This document shows positions 7,837 through 17,149 of a DNA stretch of 53,099 nucleotides, one piece after another. This DNA is from Candidatus Nitrotoga sp. LAW (GTDB lineage Bacteria; Pseudomonadota; Gammaproteobacteria; Burkholderiales; Gallionellaceae): contig QFXI01000001.1 of the NCBI GenBank assembly GCA_003402315.1, forward strand, positions 1 through 53,099, given 5' to 3'. The position numbers and the translations under genes were made by a program. How positions within the stretch are numbered: position 1 is the first letter of the stretch; each line of letters starts with the position of its first letter. The notes below the pieces were generated by a model. That model saw nothing but the letters and a program-made list of their open reading frames with translations, had not been told where the DNA came from and did no database searches.

Positions 7837-8649
7837 GTGAGTATTTTGGAGCAGTCTCCAGGCAACACGTACGGCGTCCATATACATGGCCAACCGCTGT
7901 TGGAGATGCCACCTGACCTTTATATTCCACCGGATGCTCTGGAAGTTGTTCTTGAAACTTTTCAGGGGCCGTTGGACTTGTTGCTATACCTGATCCGCAA
8001 GCACAATTTGGATGTGCTCGATATTCCGATGGCGCAGTTGACGCAACAATACATGGTCTATATCGAGATCATGCAGCGCAACCGCTTAGAGTTGGCCGCC
8101 GAATATTTGTTAATGGCGGCGATGCTGATCGAGATTAAATCACGCATGTTGTTACCGCGGCCATCGAAACTTGTGGATGCGGGAGAAGAAGATCCACGGG
8201 TCGAGCTGATGCGTCGTTTATTGGAATATGAGCAAATGAAACTGGCCGCGCAGAAGCTGAACGAATTACCGCAGGCCGGGCGTGATTTTGAGTTGGTTCA
8301 AGTTCTGATCGAACGCGTAGAGGAGCAGCGGTTACCGAATATTTTTGTGGAAGATTTACGCCAAGCCTGGCTCACGCTGCTGGTGCGCGCAAAGCTGAAT
8401 ACTCACCACAGGGTACGGCGCGAGGAGCTTTCGGTACGTGAACAAATGACACGTGTCTTGCGCCAATTACGGCACGGCGAGTTCGAAGCATTTGAGAATC
8501 TGTTTGAGGCAAGCGGTGGTATTGCGCCACTAGTGGTAACTTTTATCGCAATTCTGGAATTGGCCAAGGAGACATTGGTCGAAATTACACAAGCCACGTC
8601 ATTGGGGAAAATTTATGTCCGGGCAAGCCGTAGCCTTACCTCTGAGTGA
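7837..8649 (+). CDS. scpA: Segregation and condensation protein A
   Basis: 270 residues; kleisin subunit of the Smc-ScpAB condensin that compacts and segregates the chromosome. The N-terminal signature VLETFQGPLDLLLYLIRKHNLDVLDIPMAQLTQQY and AAEYLLMAAMLIEIKSRMLLP are diagnostic, and the C-terminal winged-helix region ends SLGKIYVRAS. It uses GTG at 7837. Its 3' end overlaps scpB by 35 bases, so the two are co-translated. An Smc gene is not in the window. Confidence 0.95.
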   Translation: MSILEQSPGNTYGVHIHGQPLLEMPPDLYIPPDALEVVLETFQGPLDLLLYLIRKHNLDVLDIPMAQLTQQYMVYIEIMQRNRLELAAEYLLMAAMLIEIKSRMLLPRPSKLVDAGEEDPRVELMRRLLEYEQMKLAAQKLNELPQAGRDFELVQVLIERVEEQRLPNIFVEDLRQAWLTLLVRAKLNTHHRVRREELSVREQMTRVLRQLRHGEFEAFENLFEASGGIAPLVVTFIAILELAKETLVEITQATSLGKIYVRASRSLTSE

Positions 8650-9205
8650 AGAAGCTGCTGCAAAAATTGATGCGGTACAGCTCAAGAAAATATTAGAAGT
8701 TGCGCTATTGACTACCCCAGAACCACTGTCACTGGCGGAGCTGAAAAAACTCAGCGATGTGCCGGTAGAAAACCATACTATCGAAACAATGCTGGAACAA
8801 TTGGCGCAGGAATATACAGGCAGCGGTGTGGAACTCAACCGGGTGGCGAATGGTTGGCGGTTTCGCGCATGTCCTGAGATGCAGCCTTACTTAGATCGCC
8901 TCAACCCGCAAAAACCGCCGCGCTATTCGCGTGCTGTTATGGAAACACTTGCAATTATCGTTTATCGTCAACCGGTAACGCGTGGCGATATTGAAGAAAT
9001 TCGCGGGGTAGCAGTATCCTCGCAAATTTTGAAGACACTAGAAACGCGCGGCTGGATAGATGTAGTTGGAACGCGCGATACACCGGGTAAACCAGAATTG
9101 TTCGCTACCACCAAGCAACTGTTGGACGACCTTAACCTGCGTTCGTTGCAGGAATTACCACCGCTGGAAGAAATGGGCAGTTTGCTGGAGCACGATGAGG
9201 CATGA
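8615..9205 (+). CDS. scpB: Segregation and condensation protein B
   Basis: 196 residues; the tandem winged-helix partner that dimerises and binds the ScpA kleisin. Recognisable blocks are LKKILEVALLTTPEPLSL, GVELNRVANGWRFR, YSRAVMETLAIIVYRQPVTRGDIEEIRGV and the WIDVVGTRDTPGKPELFATT segment. It starts inside the end of scpA (ATG 8615) and precedes the SpoU methyltransferase by 21 bases. The length is normal. Confidence 0.95.
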   Translation: MSGQAVALPLSEEAAAKIDAVQLKKILEVALLTTPEPLSLAELKKLSDVPVENHTIETMLEQLAQEYTGSGVELNRVANGWRFRACPEMQPYLDRLNPQKPPRYSRAVMETLAIIVYRQPVTRGDIEEIRGVAVSSQILKTLETRGWIDVVGTRDTPGKPELFATTKQLLDDLNLRSLQELPPLEEMGSLLEHDEA

Positions 9206-9226
9206 ATTTTAAATGCAAGCTGAACC

Positions 9227-10006
9227 ATGAAATACATCAGTTCGCATAGCAACCCTTTCTATAAAGAGCTACTCAAGCTGGCCAGTTCAGCACGTCAGCG
9301 CCAAAAAGCCCAGCAGACTCTATTAGAAGGCGCACATCTACTTCAAGCGTACCATGCATCCGGCAATCAACAGCCTCAGCACTTGTTGGTGACGGAAGCG
9401 GCAATGCAAAACCGCGAAGTAGCGGAGTTACTGCACAAGTTTCCTGATGTGCCGTTATCTCAATTGGACGATAGCTTATTTACCAAACTGTCCGAGCTCA
9501 AAACGCCCAGCTGTATCCTCGCGCTTATTGAAGTACCTCGAATCCCAATCGCATTGCCCCAGAGTAGCTTTTGCTTGTTGCTGGAGGATATTCAGGATCC
9601 GGGTAATCTTGGCTCCATATTACGTTCAGCTGCTGCGGCAGGTTGCGATGCAATCTTTTTATCGAAGGGCTGTGCCGATGCCTGGTCACCCAAGGTGTTA
9701 CGCGCCGGTATGGGTGGGCATTTTGTGTTAAGTATCCATGAATCAATTGATTTACTCGCCACAGCTGCCACATTTCAAGGGAAAATTTTTGCCACCGTGG
9801 TGGGTGCAAAAAGCAATCTTTATGATTGCGATCTTCGTGGCAACATTGCCTTTGCGGTTGGAAATGAGGGAGCAGGGTTGTCTGAAAACTTGCTGACAGT
9901 GATCAGCCGGCACATCACCATCCCTATGCCTGGACGTAGTGAATCATTAAATGTTGCTGCGGCCACTGCCATATGTCTGTTCGAAGCAGTACGGCAACGC
10001 GGGTAG
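9227..10006 (+). CDS. TrmH/SpoU family RNA 2'-O-methyltransferase
   Basis: 259 residues with the three SPOUT-knot motifs: LEDIQDPGNLGSILRSA (motif 1, around residue 120), VGNEGAGLS (motif 2) and IPMPGRSESLNVAAATAICL (motif 3). An N-terminal substrate-binding domain of about 100 residues precedes them. The enzyme transfers a methyl group from SAM to a ribose 2'-OH in rRNA or tRNA; RlmB-like (23S G2251) is plausible but cannot be separated from other SpoU proteins by eye. It is the last gene of the run that starts at trpS/scpA. Confidence 0.9.
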   Translation: MKYISSHSNPFYKELLKLASSARQRQKAQQTLLEGAHLLQAYHASGNQQPQHLLVTEAAMQNREVAELLHKFPDVPLSQLDDSLFTKLSELKTPSCILALIEVPRIPIALPQSSFCLLLEDIQDPGNLGSILRSAAAAGCDAIFLSKGCADAWSPKVLRAGMGGHFVLSIHESIDLLATAATFQGKIFATVVGAKSNLYDCDLRGNIAFAVGNEGAGLSENLLTVISRHITIPMPGRSESLNVAAATAICLFEAVRQRG

Positions 10007-10196
10007 CTGTTAATTTTAAAATGACCAGAAAATATCAAGCGAATTGTTGGTCGGGAATCTACTTGAAGGGAAATTGAATTAGTGCATTTCCCTAGTCCGC
10101 ATTGGGTGGAACTAGAAAGTGTGGCTTGATTTGCTCAATTTGGGTTGTTATAGTGAAAACGGTTAGTGGCGCCTCTCAACGAAAGGAACTTAAAAA

Positions 10197-10526
10197 ATGG
10201 ATAAACTAGGAGCAGCAACCTCAACAGTGGATATTACCAAGGAAAAGCTAATGGACGATTTGAAAATAGTGGTAGCGGATGCGGAAGAGTTGTTGAAGGC
10301 AACAGCTAATCAGACTGGGGAACGTATTACGGCAGCACGCGCCAAGGTAGGGGAATCATTACAAGCTGCCAAAACCCGGCTTTCTAATGCACAAGTAGCG
10401 GTTATAGAAAAAACCCGGGCGGTCGCCACGGCCACGGATGAATATGTACATGTTAATCCATGGCAGGCGATAGGAATTGCTGCAGCGGTCGGTATTCTTT
10501 TGGGCGCAGTTATTTCGCGCCGCTAG
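10197..10526 (+). CDS. DUF883 family membrane-anchored protein (ElaB/YqjD type)
   Basis: 109 residues. A helical, Ala/Lys/Glu-rich N-terminal part (roughly residues 15-80, coiled-coil-like) precedes the conserved HVNPWQAIGIAAAVGILLGAVISRR, a glycine-rich C-terminal membrane anchor ending in two arginines. Homologues ElaB/YqjD sit in the inner membrane and associate with ribosomes in stationary phase. Its usual partners yqjE and yqjK do not follow; the gene has its own ribosome site (GAAAGGAAC) and ends with a terminator hairpin, so it is monocistronic. Confidence 0.93.
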   Translation: MDKLGAATSTVDITKEKLMDDLKIVVADAEELLKATANQTGERITAARAKVGESLQAAKTRLSNAQVAVIEKTRAVATATDEYVHVNPWQAIGIAAAVGILLGAVISRR

Positions 10527-10550
10527 AATATTGAATCGTGGGACTCCGTT

Positions 10551-10574
10551 ACAGCCCGATAAATTGGGCTGTTT
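10551..10574 (+). terminator. Hairpin after DUF883 gene
   Basis: ACAGCCC (10551-10557) and GGGCTGT (10566-10572) form a 7-bp stem with an 8-base loop, 25 bases after the stop codon. The following T-run is short (TTTCG), so termination may be partial. Confidence 0.6.
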
Positions 10575-10765
10575 CGCGCACTGAACGGGTCTCGTTAAAT
10601 CCAAACTGTTTTTGACCAACCTTGTCGAGTCGGTCAGCGCCATGAGCAGTGAGCCCATCCGTTTGCTGGCTGATTGAATTGCTTGAAGTCAGTCTCATTC
10701 AGCTCATTATGGAAAACGCGGTTATTTTGCTGGGAAATAAGTAATACTTCACCCTACTGATCTCC

Positions 10766-13700
10766 ATGCGCAAACTCGCACTGAATCTCATCAACAAACA
10801 TAAGCATCAGTTGCTTTCGACTGGCAAAATTGCCGCGATAGTCTTCCTTGTCTGTAGCGCACTTCTTTTTTTTGTTGGGCCACCCATCGTCAAATCATTT
10901 GTAGCCCAAAAAATTGGCGAAGAGATTGGACGTAAGGTTGATTTTGGCACGGTCAATATTAACCCATTCACGCTATCAACGACGATACGCGACATCGCCA
11001 TCTACGAAGCGGGCCAACAACAGGAAAAAACTCTCGTTATAAATGAACTTTACGTGGATACCTCACTGGCTAGCGTTAGCCGTTTTGCACCCGTAATCAA
11101 TGAAATTAGAGTTACTCAACCGATCGTTCGCATTATTCGTACAGGAGAAAACCGCTTCAATTTCTCAGACATCATTGATAAAATTTTGGCTAAACCAAAA
11201 TCCAACGATGCACCCGCACGTTTTTCGTTAAACAATATTCACATCCACCAAGGCCGCATTGATTACGATGACCGTGTATTGCGATCACGCCACACCATCT
11301 CCGATCTCGATCTGTCGATTCCATTTCTTTCAAACCTGCCACATGATGTGGAGATTTTTACTGTCCCAGCATTTAGTGCAAAGGTAAACGGCACTCCACT
11401 CGTTATCAAGGCTAAAAGCAAGCCGTTTACTACGTCACGTGACACTTCAGTGCAGATCAATTTCGATGACCTGTTACTGCCAACCTATATGCCATTTGTG
11501 CCAGTTCCGTTAAATTTTAAATTGGCCTCCGCTTTGCTGGATACGCGCCTGAATGTCAACTTCCAACAAAGTAGCGGCACGCAAAAAATTGTCATTAGCG
11601 GCGATGCCAGCGTCCGTAAATTACAGCTACAGGAAAAATCGGGAATCCCGTTGGTACAATGGGACAAGCTATCGGTTGTGCTTGACCGCGTGGAGCCGTT
11701 TAATAGTCTGGTGCGTTTGCGCGAAATAAAACTGGAAAAGCCGGATATGCAAGTTAAGCGACTGCAGGATGGCTCGCTCAATCTTCTACATGCATTTGTA
11801 TCACCATCAATAGATCAGAAAAACAAAGCCAACAACAGCGTAAATACAACGCCAAGCAACCAGCCCACCACTGCCAAGTCCAAGCCATTTTCTTTTTCTG
11901 TCGATCGTGCCGAAATTATGGACGGGCGCATCAACTGGCAGGATGCCACTACCGACCCTGAGTTTGGACCTGCAGCTCTGGTAATCAAACGACTGGATGC
12001 AAATTTGTCTAAATTCAGCACGGAAGGAAATACTCCCGCAAGTCTGGATGTTAAATTAGAAACCGATGCAGGTGAAATCTTGAGTCATCAGGGATCACTC
12101 TTGCTCAACGGTAAATCTTTGCAAGGTAATTTGCAAATCTCTGCTTTACAGCCGCAACGCTTGCGGCCTTATTTTGCTCCAGTTTTTGCTGCCGAATTGG
12201 AAGATACGCTACTGGATGCAAAGTTACCCTATCAACTGAACTGGCCAGAAACTGGCGTTAATTTGGCGCTTGCCAATGCCAGCGCCCACCTGCGTAATTT
12301 GCAAGTGAAGCTACCAACAGAAAAGGACAGCGGCATCACTGCCAAAGACATCACGCTTGATGGCTTTCAGTTTGACCTTGGCAAGCAAAGCGCCGTGCTC
12401 GACAGCGTGGTCATTAATACTGCCAAAATAAAAATCAAGCGCAACGTAAAAGGTGACATCGATTTAATGGCGATGCTTGCAGGCAATCGCCGTGCAAAAA
12501 AAGAAACTACGGCTAACCTTGAGACACCTGCCAAGCCTGGCGCTTGGCAGGTGTCTTTGAAGCAACTGAAAATCGAGCAATCCGATATTCATTTTAGTGA
12601 CGCGAAGGTGGCACCCCAAAATGGCGGTAAGCCCGCAGTGCAGCAGCTGAGTAATATAGACCTTTTGCTTGAAAATATCGCCTTGATGACGGAAGCTACC
12701 ACGTCAACTCCCTCGCCGCTGACTCTTAATCTTAGCCACAACAAGCGGGGCAATCTGAATGCCAATGGCACCCTGACATTACGTCCGTTTGGCGTTAATC
12801 TTAAAATTGATAGCAAAAAGCTTGCTGTAACGGCATTTCAGCCTTATTTCGCAGATCAAATCAACGCCACTTTTACCAATGGCAATCTTAGTACCAAGGG
12901 CAAACTGATGGTGCAATTACCCGAGCAACGACCGGTGCGCGCTAGTTATGTTGGCTCAATTAACTTGGCTGATATCCATACGTTGGACAAAATTAATGGT
13001 GATGATTTCATGCGTTGGAAATCGTTGTACATCGGCAATATAAACGCACAAATCAACACACAGAAAAATCCGTTGGCAGTATCGCTTGGCAATATTGCGC
13101 TTGCTGATTTTTATGCACGGGTTATTGTCAATGCTGATGGCCACCTTAATCTACAAGATATCGCGACAAAAAATGGACAGGGGCAATCCACTCCTACCAG
13201 CCTGACACAAGCGACACCTACAACAGATAATTCCTCGGAAACCGCTACGGTTGAATTACCTACGCCAACCATAGCTGTGTCAGCAAATGTGGCTCTGCCG
13301 AATGGATCGTCTGCTGATATCCCGGCTCAGACGGCAGATAAAGCTCCGATTACTCAAAACGCAAGTGTCAAACCATTGATACGTATTGGACAAATTACGC
13401 TGCAAAGCGGCAATATCTATTTTTCTGACCACTTTATCAAGCCCAACTACAGTGCCAACCTGACTGGTCTGGCCGGTTCGGTTTCAAAGGTTGCGTCTGA
13501 TGACCCAACACCAGCCGATCTCGTCATGAATGGCAAAATTGACGATGATGCCGCGTTGGAAATAATCGGTAAGATCAACCCGCTGGGCGCCCAATTATTT
13601 CTTGATTTAGCGGCCAAAGCTCAAGGTATCGAGTTGACTCGTTTGACACCCTATGCGGCAAAATATGCGGGTTATCCCATCACCAAAGGCAAGCTGTCAG

Positions 13701-14563
13701 TAGACTTAAACTACCACATTGAAAATGGCCAGTTGAATGCCAAGAACAATGTATTTCTTGATCAGCTAACCTTTGGCGAAAAGGTGGATAGCCCAGATGC
13801 GCTTAAATTGCCAGTGTTACTTGCGGTCGCACTATTGAAAAATAGCCGTGGCGAAATCGACATTAATCTGCCGATTTCCGGTTCGTTATCCGATCCTAAA
13901 TTTAGAATCGGCGGCATTATTTTCAAGGTCTTTATTAACCTGATAACCAAGGCCATCATCTCGCCGTTCTCACTGCTGGCCTCAGCTTTTGGCGGCGGTG
14001 ACGAACTGGGTTATGTAGAATTCGCCCCTGGTGTAAGCAACCTGGCGCCGGAAGCACAAGCTAAGCTCGCTACATTAGCTAAAGCGCTTAATGATCGGCC
14101 AGCGCTTAAATTGGAAATCATTGGCCGTATCGACCCTGTCACCGACCGTGATGGTGCCCGCCGTGCCTATGTCACGCAAAAGATAAAGGCGCAAAAAATT
14201 AGCAGCCTGAAATCTGATGGCGCTTCCGTTAATCTGGAGGAAGTGACTGTCAGTCCTGAGGAATACCCCAAATACTTGGAACGGGCCTATAAAGCGGAAA
14301 AATTTTCAAAACCACGTAATTTTATCGGCTTACTAAAATCTTTGCCGCCGAAAGAAATGGAAAATTTAATGATTGTAAATGCACCGATTGGTGAAAATGA
14401 ATTGAAGGCACTCGCTGAGCGCCGTGCATTGTTGGTCAAGCGACATCTGGAAGAGCAAGGTAAAGTGGCGAACGGGCGAATGTTCCTGGTGGCACCTAAA
14501 CTGACGGCAGAAGGCATCAAGGATAAGGGCAAGCCTAACCGTGTCGATTTCACGTTGAAGTGA
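10766..14563 (+). CDS. Large AsmA-like DUF748 envelope protein
   Basis: 1265 residues. One N-terminal membrane segment (about residues 20-42, IAAIVFLVCSALLFFVGPPIV) anchors a long periplasmic part made of repeated AsmA/DUF748 beta-rich units (for example INEIRVTQPIVRIIRTGENRFNFSDI and IHIHQGRIDYDDR). Two low-complexity Thr/Pro/Asn linkers separate blocks (around residues 350-370 and 810-870). Near the C-terminus LGYVEFAPGVSNLAPEAQAKLATLAKALNDRP resembles an OmpA-like segment. Relatives of the AsmA/YhdP/TamB superfamily are thought to form bridges that move phospholipid to the outer membrane; that role is inferred. No co-transcribed neighbour is evident. Confidence 0.88.
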   Translation: MRKLALNLINKHKHQLLSTGKIAAIVFLVCSALLFFVGPPIVKSFVAQKIGEEIGRKVDFGTVNINPFTLSTTIRDIAIYEAGQQQEKTLVINELYVDTSLASVSRFAPVINEIRVTQPIVRIIRTGENRFNFSDIIDKILAKPKSNDAPARFSLNNIHIHQGRIDYDDRVLRSRHTISDLDLSIPFLSNLPHDVEIFTVPAFSAKVNGTPLVIKAKSKPFTTSRDTSVQINFDDLLLPTYMPFVPVPLNFKLASALLDTRLNVNFQQSSGTQKIVISGDASVRKLQLQEKSGIPLVQWDKLSVVLDRVEPFNSLVRLREIKLEKPDMQVKRLQDGSLNLLHAFVSPSIDQKNKANNSVNTTPSNQPTTAKSKPFSFSVDRAEIMDGRINWQDATTDPEFGPAALVIKRLDANLSKFSTEGNTPASLDVKLETDAGEILSHQGSLLLNGKSLQGNLQISALQPQRLRPYFAPVFAAELEDTLLDAKLPYQLNWPETGVNLALANASAHLRNLQVKLPTEKDSGITAKDITLDGFQFDLGKQSAVLDSVVINTAKIKIKRNVKGDIDLMAMLAGNRRAKKETTANLETPAKPGAWQVSLKQLKIEQSDIHFSDAKVAPQNGGKPAVQQLSNIDLLLENIALMTEATTSTPSPLTLNLSHNKRGNLNANGTLTLRPFGVNLKIDSKKLAVTAFQPYFADQINATFTNGNLSTKGKLMVQLPEQRPVRASYVGSINLADIHTLDKINGDDFMRWKSLYIGNINAQINTQKNPLAVSLGNIALADFYARVIVNADGHLNLQDIATKNGQGQSTPTSLTQATPTTDNSSETATVELPTPTIAVSANVALPNGSSADIPAQTADKAPITQNASVKPLIRIGQITLQSGNIYFSDHFIKPNYSANLTGLAGSVSKVASDDPTPADLVMNGKIDDDAALEIIGKINPLGAQLFLDLAAKAQGIELTRLTPYAAKYAGYPITKGKLSVDLNYHIENGQLNAKNNVFLDQLTFGEKVDSPDALKLPVLLAVALLKNSRGEIDINLPISGSLSDPKFRIGGIIFKVFINLITKAIISPFSLLASAFGGGDELGYVEFAPGVSNLAPEAQAKLATLAKALNDRPALKLEIIGRIDPVTDRDGARRAYVTQKIKAQKISSLKSDGASVNLEEVTVSPEEYPKYLERAYKAEKFSKPRNFIGLLKSLPPKEMENLMIVNAPIGENELKALAERRALLVKRHLEEQGKVANGRMFLVAPKLTAEGIKDKGKPNRVDFTLK

Positions 14564-14707
14564 TATATAATTTATATCCAGGATAACTCAAAAAGACATA
14601 TTTTCTATGAGGCCAGACCCGCGCTCAAGGGACATGCTTCTCCAATAAACGGTTCAGATCGCGGCTTTGCTTCGCAAGATCTAATCTTATTCGTTGAGGC
14701 TGCCATT

Positions 14708-15523
14708 TTAGTTTGCATTAAGACCATATTCTCGTGAAAGGAGAGTTTTTTTCCAGTGAGATTCTCTGCACAAAATATCCTCTTTGCTAGCGTGTGTATC
14801 CGCTATTTCTAAAATAGAATAGCGAAAGTGTTTAGCCCTCTCATCTCCAACTTCGTTCAACAGTTTTCGTAATTCTACGTTTCCACCGTGACCATCTGAT
14901 GCATAGCTTTCCCAGCGTTGCCATATTCCGCCTTCGCCAGATGCACTGCCAACATATAGTTTTCCCGTTGCCGTATCTGAGATAAGGTATACCCCTGCAA
15001 CATTCGATAATGCAGCACGCCACGACTCAAGTGATTGTCTGAATACTAAGTTAAGCTCTGCTTTTGTGAGATTAACTGCTTTGAAGCCTGGAAACTCTCT
15101 AATTGAAATACGCTCAGTAAACACTTCATTTAAAATAATTCGGTTTGACCAGCTCTCCGCGTTGAGATATGACTGCCGCCCAGAGCGAGAGAAAGTTGCA
15201 ACCATTCGACCGTTCATTTCTGAACATTTAAGGTCTTCTTCCAACTCGTAGTACCAACATTTACGCTCTTCAAGCCATTTAGGTGTTTTGGAAATATGAA
15301 CACCTGCGAACAGCCAGCGATTACAGCCAGGTAGGCTAATCAATGAAAGTACAAATGTGCGCTTGAAGTTTTTGCGGGTTTGTAAACGTTGCCATTCATT
15401 AAATTCTCCAGCGAGATAAACATCAATTGGATTGACCTGTCCATTCCAAGTCGCTAAATGTATTTTTGTTTGGTCAGGCTTAACCGTTGGATTCATTAAG
15501 TAGATTAAATCGAATATGTGCAT
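14708..15523 (-). CDS. GIY-YIG nuclease family protein
   Basis: 271 residues from the ATG at 15523. The C-terminal GIY-YIG domain (residues about 177-271) has all catalytic positions: GVYLIS, LYVGSASG, the Arg in IWQRWESY, the Glu in CRESHWKK and the terminal Asn in GLNAN. The N-terminal 170 residues (DVYLAGEFNEWQRLQTRKNF, WYYELEEDL, GRQSYLNAESW) are an uncharacterised region found with this nuclease type in scattered genomes. The longer frame up to 15730 reads through an inverted repeat and is rejected. The gene is isolated, begins 12 bases after an attC-like repeat and has no operon partner, which fits a horizontally acquired cassette or a defence nuclease. Function is unknown. Confidence 0.8.
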   Translation of the reverse strand: MHIFDLIYLMNPTVKPDQTKIHLATWNGQVNPIDVYLAGEFNEWQRLQTRKNFKRTFVLSLISLPGCNRWLFAGVHISKTPKWLEERKCWYYELEEDLKCSEMNGRMVATFSRSGRQSYLNAESWSNRIILNEVFTERISIREFPGFKAVNLTKAELNLVFRQSLESWRAALSNVAGVYLISDTATGKLYVGSASGEGGIWQRWESYASDGHGGNVELRKLLNEVGDERAKHFRYSILEIADTHASKEDILCRESHWKKTLLSREYGLNAN

Positions 15524-15534
15524 ACACCAAAGCC

Positions 15535-15620
15535 CTAACGAATAGCGTTTATCTGCCGCCCTCCCCAAACTTGATAAACCCGCAGCCTTATTGGCGGCAG
15601 ATAAATCTCGTTGGACTGAG
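15535..15620 (-). repeat. attC-like inverted repeat upstream of the GIY-YIG gene
   Basis: On the minus strand GTCCAAC (15614-15620, outer box) is followed by TTTATCTGCCGCC (15593-15605), a 32-base central part, its exact complement GGCGGCAGATAAA (15548-15560), and GTTAGGGC. The outer boxes pair fully if one A is bulged. This is the layout of an integron attC site (RYYYAAC ... GTTRRRY), except that the last base of GTTAGGG breaks the right-hand consensus. The GIY-YIG start codon follows 12 bases later, as in a gene cassette. It may instead be an unrelated hairpin or terminator. The 219 bases between it and the Asp-box gene hold no coding region I can support. Confidence 0.4.
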
Positions 15621-15824
15621 CCACTGGAGAACGGAACCATGCGGATTGTAAGGTTTTGAAGTGTAGCGTCAACCCAATGCCATGAAGGGGCGGCAATGGG
15701 TGAAGAAGAAACGGATATCCTGGAGAGCATTCGTGGTTTACACTGGCACCAAAACGCCGCTCAAACTGTCTGGTCGAAGCGCCATTCATAGCAGCATGGA
15801 CAACATAACGTAAACCCAGATATT

Positions 15825-17102
15825 TCAATTCATGGGAATTAACCGATAACCTTCATGCTTGCTGTTCCACGATACGAAAATGCCTCGGGCACTGCTTAAT
15901 AAAAACGGAAAGTCAGTTCCACTCGCACTTTCTGCGATTGATCTAGCAGGCGACCAAGTTTGACCCCCATCGGTTGACTGTATCACCAGAAGTTGCGTTT
16001 TGGTGCCGTCATACTCAGTCCAGGTCAGGACGACATGCTTCCCCTGAGCTAAGATATCAGGGTGACTAGGCAGTTTTTTTGGCGTGCCGAACGACATCGG
16101 AACTGAGAAATTTTGTCCCCGGTCGGATGAATAGGCATAGAACAAACCTTGACGCGCGCTGCCTTGCGTAAACCAGGCAATATGGTAGCGGCCATCGTCA
16201 GCAATAGAAATTGCAGGTCCATGTTCAGGACAGCCCTTGATTTTCCATTCGTCAAAGGTAACGCGCCACGATAGCGGTTCTTTGCCATCAATTTGCGTCC
16301 TAGAAAGGCCATGATCGTGGATGCCGCCTGGGTAAATGAAACGCGCGAATAAAACAGGCTGGCCATCATTGCCGAAAGCTGCGGCTATGCGGCAACATTC
16401 GCAAAGGGTGTCGGAGAATCTTCTGTTGATGAAATTTTGACTATTCTTGCCGTCAATGGTGGTGTAATAAACCGCGTTACCAAGTTGTCTCCAGTCGGTA
16501 CGGTCGCGTTCGTCAAGCCAGAAGACATAGGCTTGACCGGATGAATTTAAAACCAGCCGACCCTGAAAAGAATTAGCTTCGGATGCTTGGTCGCTCAACG
16601 GTTTTGGCGTTGAAAAACTGCGGCCATTGTCGGTAGATGTACTGAAATATACGGCTACTGGCTGAACGCCTTCAGCCGAATAGATGACGGAAATTTTTCC
16701 GCTACGATCCACGACGATGCCGGGCCGATTTTCACCACTCACTTTGATGCGCTGTGGTTCCTTATTGATACGCACAGGCGCACTGAAGGTCTTGCCCAAG
16801 TCAGTTGAATAATCAACATACACATGCCATTTATCTGGCACGACCCGCCATAAACGGTTATCGGGACCGAAAGCGGCGGTAACATACAGGCTTCCGCCTT
16901 GAGGACGGCGTTTTGAATCGGTTGTGCTGGCCTTCGAATCATCATGGTGGGCATAACTATCCGTGCTAAATGCCATTGCGCCGAGTATCAATAGAAAATA
17001 GAGCAGTTGACAACTGCTCAGTGAGAGAGCCCCGAGGAATCCATTTGCAATTGTTATACGATTGATTCTAAAGGTTCTCTTGGTCATTGGGTAATTAGGC
17101 AC
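15825..17102 (-). CDS. Exported Asp-box (BNR) propeller protein, copy 2
   Basis: A 425-residue paralogue of the protein at 462-1820. It has a long basic N-region, a hydrophobic signal segment (LLYFLLILGAMAFSTDSYA) and a mature start rich in His/Asp (HHDDSK). Asp-box motifs include STDLGKTF, STDNGRSF, SSDRGQNF and STDGGQTW. The shared constellation is CECCR from residue 234, HDHGLSR, WKIKGCPEHGPA, YHIAWF, RQGLFYAYSSD, LPSHPDILAQGKHVV and WTEYDGT. I see no sialidase catalytic set. It lies 47 bases downstream of the outer-membrane barrel gene, so both probably belong to one transcript driven from the operator at 18340-18356. Confidence 0.8.
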   Translation of the reverse strand: MPNYPMTKRTFRINRITIANGFLGALSLSSCQLLYFLLILGAMAFSTDSYAHHDDSKASTTDSKRRPQGGSLYVTAAFGPDNRLWRVVPDKWHVYVDYSTDLGKTFSAPVRINKEPQRIKVSGENRPGIVVDRSGKISVIYSAEGVQPVAVYFSTSTDNGRSFSTPKPLSDQASEANSFQGRLVLNSSGQAYVFWLDERDRTDWRQLGNAVYYTTIDGKNSQNFINRRFSDTLCECCRIAAAFGNDGQPVLFARFIYPGGIHDHGLSRTQIDGKEPLSWRVTFDEWKIKGCPEHGPAISIADDGRYHIAWFTQGSARQGLFYAYSSDRGQNFSVPMSFGTPKKLPSHPDILAQGKHVVLTWTEYDGTKTQLLVIQSTDGGQTWSPARSIAESASGTDFPFLLSSARGIFVSWNSKHEGYRLIPMN

Positions 17103-17149
17103 AGTAATTATATGGTCGATCCAGAAATCTAATTGTTGCCAAAAAATCG

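Noticed and set aside
10573-10765. A yqjE/yqjK-like gene after the DUF883 gene
   Set aside because: Short frames are broken by stops and no holin-like segment is seen.
14626-14700. A second, convincing attC site after the GIY-YIG gene
   Set aside because: A palindrome exists, but neither outer box matches RYYYAAC or GTTRRRY, so I mention it only as support in the cassette finding.
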